DNA of 64,000 bases. It comes from Eucommia ulmoides (Eukaryota > Streptophyta > Magnoliopsida > Garryales > Eucommiaceae). The notes below the pieces were generated by a model. That model saw nothing but the letters and a program-made list of their open reading frames with translations. It ran no database searches and was not told where the DNA came from. The stretch spans positions 8,218,818 through 8,282,817 of the forward strand of contig CM028335.1 of the NCBI GenBank assembly GCA_016647705.1, in the 5' to 3' direction. Both the position numbers and the translations under genes were made by a program. Within the stretch, counting starts at the first letter, position 1. Each line of letters begins with the position of its first letter. This document shows positions 58,365 to 64,000 of the stretch, piece by piece.

Positions 58365-59690
58365 ATGGAGTGTCTTGATTCTGAAGTTATGTGTACTACT
58401 GTTGATTCTACTTCTTCTAATAGTCATTGTTCTGATCGTGAGACTGATATAATTTGCAATGAAGAGAATGCAGATAAGGTTATTGAGATACTTATTGCTC
58501 TTACGTATGTTTTTGAAAAAAAGAATTTTAAACTAGAGAAAAAAAATTGCAGCTCTTGAAAATAAGAAGTTTAGTATTGTCAAATCTTTCAAGAAAAAGG
58601 AATTGGACAAATATTTTGAAACTGTTGAGTTTAAAAATGCTTTATCTGAAATTAGTAAGTTGTGTGAGAAAATTGAGTCTCTTGAGGATGAGACTGAGGT
58701 TTTGAAAATTGATTTTTATGATCTTCAACCGAATGAATTTAAAAGGAAAAATCTCGAAACCTGGAATGAGGCCTTGAGCATTGAATTGGACAATACAAGG
58801 TGTGAGCATGATAGAGCTCGTGTGAAAATCCATTTTGTTGAAAATAAGTGCCAAATTCTTAAGAATGATCATGAATTTATGCATAAAAAGAATTTTGGTC
58901 TATAGGTAGATGTTAGCACCAATGAGAGATTACTTGAGAAGACTCAAAAGAAGCTTAAAAAAGTAATGAATAAATTCTAGGACGTTCAGAGTACTAAATC
59001 TATTGAAAAACCAATAGTTACTAAAGTTATTTCTCAAAATCGCAAACAATCCTAAGCTCCCGTACAAAACACTGACTATCCGAAGAGGCATGCTAACAGT
59101 ATTAAGTATTTTTATTGTGGTAAATTTGGTCATTATTAAAACTCTTGTTATTTATTATATGGTTATCTTGTCGGATCCAGAAACAACTGGATACCAAAAA
59201 GAGAAAATTTTGATACAGGTACTAATCAGAGATTTAGACAAAGGTAAAATGAATACTATATGCCAATAAGGAGATTTGAACAAATAAGAAGGTATAATGA
59301 ATATGCCTTGCCAATGAGGGAACCGAGGTTCAATGTACCTAATGAGAAAAATCAACACTTGTCAAACAGAAGAGTACAGAAGCAACAAGCTCAATATGTG
59401 AGAGCTGACAAAGCTTATCCACAACAAATAGTAAGATACCAGTCCAAGAAAAAGTTCATTTACAAATTTGTACCAAAGTGGAACGAGAAAAAGTAGCCTG
59501 AAGTACCAAACAAAGGCAAATAAGTTCTTAATGAATCAGTTCAGAAAATTGCCATTCCTAAGAAGGAAGAAATTAAAGTAAAAAATCAAGCATTGGTGGA
59601 GTCAAAGGATACCAAGTCAGAAATTAGTAATACACCAAAGGTACACACACCACTTGTACCCAAAGATGATCCAGGTATGTCAAAATTTTT
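58365..59690 (+). pseudogene. copia gag-related C-terminal region, copy 2
   Basis: Acidic start (MECLDSEVMCTTVDSTSS), then coiled coil 58603-58902 (ending EFMHKKNFGL), TAG at 58903-58905, more coiled coil, and a zinc-knuckle remnant (YFYCGKFGHY, stop, NSC; first Cys is Tyr). A basic tail rich in Arg, Gln and Asn follows to about 59496. The N-terminal UBN2 domain is absent. Same order and same stop as copy 1. Confidence 0.72.
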
Positions 59691-59817
59691 AAAGTTTAAG
59701 TTTATTAATTTTGTTAGGGAGACTGAGCCTGTTTATTTTGAAATTTAGATGTTCATGATATATGTGTGTGTGTATGTATAAATGTGTGTGAAATTAATTT
59801 TTTATGAAATATAAGTG

Positions 59818-60316
59818 GATCAAAATAAGAGGTAAAAATTGAGCTAAGTTGATCAAATTAGGTTTTAAATGCACAAAAAGTCAAACAGCTCAGAATGGTC
59901 AGTCGACCTATAATGGTTCATCAGTCGACCGATAGTAGCAGGTCGGAAAACAGAGAGAGGCGCTGCATTCATCTGTCGACTGTCTCTAAGTTGGCAGTCG
60001 ACCGGTCGTTACGGGAGATAAATACCCTTGACTCTTTTATTTCATTTCATCCGAATCTAAAACCCTCTTCTTTTCAAAGCCCTTCCTCTCCCAAGTCCAT
60101 TCACTCCTAAATCTCAAGAAATTAGTTCATTTCGGCTTGGATTTGAAGATCTTTGGGTCGAATCTAAAGGCTTACAGCTTGTATTCAAGATTTGGTAACT
60201 CTTTCATTCGCGAAAAGGTTGGTTCTCTCTCTATTTTATAGGGTTTCAATTGGTTCTATATCTAGGCTCAATTTCTTGAGTTATCTTGATTGATTTGTTC
60301 TAAATTTGTGTGAAAA
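59818..60316 (+). promoter_or_regulatory. leader of the copia extra ORF with GTCGAC boxes
   Basis: Four GTCGAC boxes (59900, 59925, 59977 and 59997 region) precede gataaatacc at 60017-60026, a TATA-like motif. A CT-rich leader follows, then the ATG at 60317. The LTR of this element carries the same boxes. An internal promoter is inferred. Confidence 0.6.
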
Positions 60317-61603
60317 ATGCCTAAAATCAAGAAGCGTGCTCAAAGGGTTATGTACGACAATGAATTTTTTCGAAAGGAGGAGGATGAGAAAAGATATAAT
60401 GAGGGGTTTGTCAACCAAAAGATTCTAGGTTGCAAACCCATAGATTTTGTAAGTTTAAGAGAGAAAAATATTGATGTTGAAGAATATTTTAGAAATTTGG
60501 GATGGATCGATTTTGTCACCCAAAGGAATGAGTGGATGCCGTTGTGGGTGAGAATGTTCTATAGAAATATCACTTACAATAATGTTGAGATTACATCATA
60601 TGTTAAAGGAAAAGAAATTCAATTTAATAGGGGGTTATTATGTGATATTTTGGAAATACCTAGAGGAGACGTAGTTCCGTACAATACCCTTCACTGGCTT
60701 TCGATAAATTTCAATAGAATGGCATTTGCTTAGAAATTTGACTTGGAGGGCGATAAAGCAGGATCATTATCTCTTGAGGATCGATTCATTCACTTAGTGC
60801 TAACCTATATGGTTGTACCTAGACGAGGAAGTCATACTAATATGAATGATTTTGATTTGTATTTGATGAATGAAATTATCGAGGGTAGAAAATTAGACTT
60901 GGAACATATCATGATGGATCATATGATCATGTTCAAAAATCTTCTGGAGTGTTACCCTATGCTGATGCACTTCAAAGGTTATTTGATCATTTTGGAGTTG
61001 AAACTGATCCTGATAAAGAAAAATTCATGACAATCACACCTGGATGGATTAATGTGGGTAATGTTTCGTTAATGGGGTATGAGTATAGAGGAAATAGATG
61101 GGTAAATAATAGAAATCAGAAAAGCCAAAGAGTGCAGGTTGTGGGCGAAGAAGAAGGTGATGTGGAAGAAATGAACATTGATCAGAAGATGGAGTTTCTT
61201 CGAGAATAGATTGATGATCTACGAGTACATGCAGATATAATGGATGATCGAATGACTGGGTTAGAAAAATAAAATGGTCCAAATGAATATGAATAGGGAA
61301 GATGGATTTGGGAAAATCACGTGGAATCTAGAACAAATGTTTCAATTTATGCAGTCATCACATCGCGGATACCAGCAGCAATACACTTCTTAGCCACACT
61401 TTACAAGACATCCTATGTTTGGAGCACAAGAGTCCTTTGGAGGATCATCTGTTGCAAGGCCATCAGGAGTAGGGCCATCTAGTGCTAGACCGTCAACGCC
61501 GTTTTATCAGTAAACGACTCCAAGACCAATTGTTCAGCTAAGAGCTCAGTATCCACAGCAGCTAGCCACTAGTCCAATGGGATTATATTATCATTTTTCC
61601 TGA
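60317..61603 (+). pseudogene. extra ORF of copia element, putative plant transposon protein (PF20167-like)
   Basis: Function unknown. 138 codons open at 60317 and read a basic start, then YFRNLGWIDFV, WVRMFYRNITYNNVEITSYV and GKEIQFNRGLLCDILEIP. A TAG at 60731-60733 follows, then SLEDRFIHLVLTYMVVPRRG and NDFDLYLMNEIIEGRKLDL. A one-base shift near 60945 leads to GVLPYADALQRLFDHFGVETD and an acidic, heptad-containing tail. After TAG at 61207-61209 and another shift near 61270 a Gln/Ser/Pro-rich end runs to 61603. Domain order parallels the gypsy ORF at 18593-19766. Confidence 0.75.
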
Positions 61604-62200
61604 CAGAGTCCTCATTGACTTTATCTTCTATTCTCTTTTTGAATATGTTATCTAGACAAACTCTACAATTACTAGTTTGGTTTGTAATAGCTAATCTAGG
61701 TTAGTTTGGTGAAACGTAACTTTTAGTGTATGGATTTTGATGGATTAGCTTGATTTGATTTATTCAGTTAGATTTTTTTTATCCCTAACGATGATCCACA
61801 TGGTATTTGTTGAAAATGAGTTTTTACTTAAAATTGATTTTATGGGTTGATTCAATGTGTTTTTAAAGAGTTATATATAAATATTCTGATTTAATTACTT
61901 TAGGTTTATTCTTTCAAAGTATATTATATCTTTGCTTATAGTAGAGTTCTTTTGTGTTCCCCCCTCCCCAATTGTTTTTGAGATGACCAAGGGGGAGAAT
62001 TAGTTGATGTTTTAATTGAATATCTTAAGGAGAGTTTATTATATTTTGAAACTTTTGCTTTGTTGAATATCTTATGATTTTGTTCATTACTATGCTTTAA
62101 TGGGTTATAAAACCCGTCCTCGAATTTAGGAAAAGTGTGGTTACATTATTATTTTGAAAAAAATATCAAAGTTAATTGTCATCATTAAAAAGTGGGAGAT
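61604..62200 (+). mobile_element. copia 3' non-coding region and PPT
   Basis: Contains aagggggagaatta at 61989-62002, typical of the SIRE-like 3' region, and the conserved block 62114-62186 shared with 3040-3098. The PPT ends at 62200. Confidence 0.75.
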
Positions 62201-63193
62201 TGTTGATCCTAAGATTTTGATAGACAAGTAAAAGTTGATGTTTCTGGTGGAACTAACGGTTTGATTAAGTGTTTTAGTTTATTAGTTCCAATTATGAAGA
62301 TATAATGCAAGTAATGAATAGATGCTAAAATATGATGACAAAGACGATGGAGGATTAAGAGATTGAAGAATTTGAAGAACCTAGGGAAACAACTCAGGTT
62401 AAATTCTAACTCTTAATATCTCAATTAGGATCACACATGACACAAAATAATTTTTATAAATATGTGTGTTTTTTATAGGATCCTAATTAGTTAAATTATT
62501 TGTTCCTATGTGTAATTCAAAAAGAAATATTGATAATTGATTAAAATTGAATTTAAGTATTTAGTAGAGATGACCGAGAAAAGAATTCAATTAAAGGGGC
62601 GAAAACGTCAATGAGAATGAATTCAAAACGAATTAAGGAGAAGATTCCAGCATTGGTAAGTCGACCAGAGCATAGAAGGTAAAGTCTCTAAATCTCTTGG
62701 TCAACAGGTAGGTCGGCCTGAGCTTAAATGGTGAACTATCTGAATCGATAAGTCGACAAGAAGGTCGACCTGTGACCAGAAATAAAACTCTCTAATTCTC
62801 TATGTCAACAAATAGGTCGACCGATGGGCGATGGATTTTTGGCTTGACTACATCCTGAATCGACTGGTGACCCTTGGCGACTTATGGTACTGTTTCAGGA
62901 TATTGTGGAATTCCATATTTTATTCTAAAAGTAGCCATCACTAGCCATTTTATGGTTAAGATTCATGAGATATATTAGGGATTTGATGTTATTTGATATA
63001 TACAACATATATTATGATATCCCTATATATATGGTTCATTAAGTTTGAATATTTCTCAATTTGGTACATGTAATTCTTTCTATCCTATTTAATTATGATT
63101 GAGAAATATTTGGGGGACTTATTTGAGAAGTTTAAAAAGTATAATTAAGTGATTTGAACTAAAATAAAGTCTTAATGATATAAGAGGTCTATA
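62201..63193 (+). repeat. SIRE-like 3' LTR, truncated
   Basis: Starts TGTTGATCCTAAG and is collinear with 56134-57150, with GTCGACC boxes at 62658-62825. Homology ends at the aggtctataa point. Confidence 0.85.
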
Positions 63194-63275
63194 AAAGCAT
63201 TTATTGTAAAGTATTTTCGGTTAAATTTTCTAAGTGTTCATTATACATTTGTTAAAATTTTAGACATACTACTCT

Positions 63276-64000
63276 GTGATGGCAATTGAAAACACTACGC
63301 CAATTGAGATGTCAAATGTGATGTCTCTTGTGACTCAAACCATTATCACTGCGGTGTCTATCGCATTATCTAAGGCTGAAAAGCCTGACAAGTTTGATGG
63401 GAGTAACTTTAAGAGTTGGCAACAAAAGATGATGTTCTACCTTACGACTTTGAGATTGGTTACTCCAGTTTCAACTAAGAATGCTGATGATCATATAAAG
63501 GTTGTAGTAGAAGCATGGAATGATTCTAACTATCTATGTCATAACTACATTTTCAATGCTCTCAACAACTCTCTGTATAAAGTATATGGAGGGATTTCAA
63601 CCTCTAAAGACCTGTGGAAATCTTTGGATAAAAAATATAAAGCAAAGGACGCCGGCTCAAAGGAATATGTAGTTGGAAAGTTCCTTGATTATGCAATGGT
63701 GGATTCCAAATCAATTGTAAATCAAGCCGAACATCTTCAAGTCATTATACATGACATTCTCACTGAGGGATTGTCATTGAGTGAATAATTTCAAGTAACT
63801 TCTATTATTAAGAAGTTATCACCGACCTGGAGTGATTTCAAAAATTATCTCAAGCATAAACACAAAGAGATGAACATTGAAGATCTGATTGTGAGGCTTA
63901 GAATTGAAGAAAAGCATCGATTTGCTGAGAATCCAGAGAGTCATTATTCCATGAACTCAAAGGCAAATGTTGTAAAGGTTCACAAGACCAATAGAAACTG
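63276..64000 (+). pseudogene. Ty1/copia gag (UBN2-type), partial at window end
   Basis: The capsid part of a copia polyprotein. From ATG 63276 or 63279 it reads KPDKFDGSNFKSWQQKMMFYL, then YLCHNYIFNALNNSLY, TSKDLWKSLDKKYKAKDAG and VGKFLDYAMVDSKS. After TAA at 63786-63788 the same frame continues FQVTSIIKKLSPTWSDFKNY and MNIEDLIVRLRIEE to the window edge. This is the standard UBN2/retrotran_gag_2 fold. One stop is seen; the rest of the element lies outside. No LTR end or PBS precedes it, so it is joined directly to a foreign LTR. Confidence 0.88.

Larger units (their letters stand above)
56134..63193 (+). mobile_element. non-autonomous SIRE-like copia element with extra ORF
   Basis: 5' LTR 56134-58303, tRNA-Met type PBS from 58306 (tggtatcgaag), gag-related region, extra ORF, PPT aaaaagtgggagat (62187-62200) and 3' LTR from 62201. 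No protease, integrase or RT was found in the 3.9-kb interior. The 3' LTR matches the 5' LTR only to about 63193 and then changes to another copia gag. Confidence 0.82.

Noticed and set aside
62201-63275. Treating this LTR as the 5' LTR of the gag at 63276
   Set aside because: A PPT immediately precedes it, it stops about 1.1 kb short of a full LTR, and no PBS lies before the gag.

Overview
This is a window of plant nuclear DNA, most likely from a eudicot. It is AT-rich and dominated by nested LTR retrotransposons of known plant lineages. These are Athila-type Ty3/gypsy elements with a tRNA-Asp primer-binding site, and Ty1/copia elements of a SIRE-like type. The non-retroelement sequence consists of a broken cytochrome P450 gene (heme-loop signature, CYP716-like) and a fragment resembling pyruvate,phosphate dikinase regulatory protein. 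No intact protein-coding gene was found. Every recognisable coding region carries stops, frameshifts, deletions or insertions. No tRNA, rRNA or CRISPR array was seen.

Layout. 1-487 is a copy of 25131-25624 that runs into a 100-base N gap (488-587). 588-3114 holds the end of a small element, a zone of short interspersed repeats and the 3' part of a copia element whose LTR starts at 3115. That LTR is cut near 4107 by a roughly 12 kb Athila-like element (5' LTR to 5383, 3' LTR 21458-22789). A second Athila-like element (6911-13538, TSD caaac) sits in its gag, and a 2.4 kb solo LTR (7987-10411, TSD gagat) sits inside that one. 22790-24041 is an inverted Athila fragment, followed by a reverse-oriented copia-type LTR (24042 to about 26630).

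27552-28300 is a tandem array carrying P450 exon pieces. 28821-33073 is the P450 pseudogene (minus strand), split by a 1388-bp solo LTR with TSD aatta. 34131-40275 is an LTR element with TSD gtaac. It shows no gag or pol but carries a gene fragment resembling PPDK regulatory protein, itself interrupted by a foldback MITE. 41621-47681 is an internally deleted Athila-like element with TSD gctag. 48398-49096 is a PIF/Harbinger-type MITE inside a tandem duplication. 51267-63193 holds SIRE-like copia copies nested with another Athila LTR, and a different copia gag begins at 63276 and runs off the window.

The most interesting pattern is architectural. Each LTR family carries its own short palindromic box in many copies: a CTGCAG, CCTAGG or GTCGAC core. 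In three separate elements the same box recurs as a second array inside the element. In two of them, one gypsy and one copia, that array lies just upstream of an extra ORF of the 'putative plant transposon protein' kind. In the third, only the tail of that ORF survives. This suggests that an LTR-like promoter module drives the extra ORF, and that two retrotransposon superfamilies share the arrangement. Other points of note are an element whose internal region is inverted exactly between its PBS and PPT landmarks, and LTRs that share a core promoter and R-U5 but have unrelated U3 regions.
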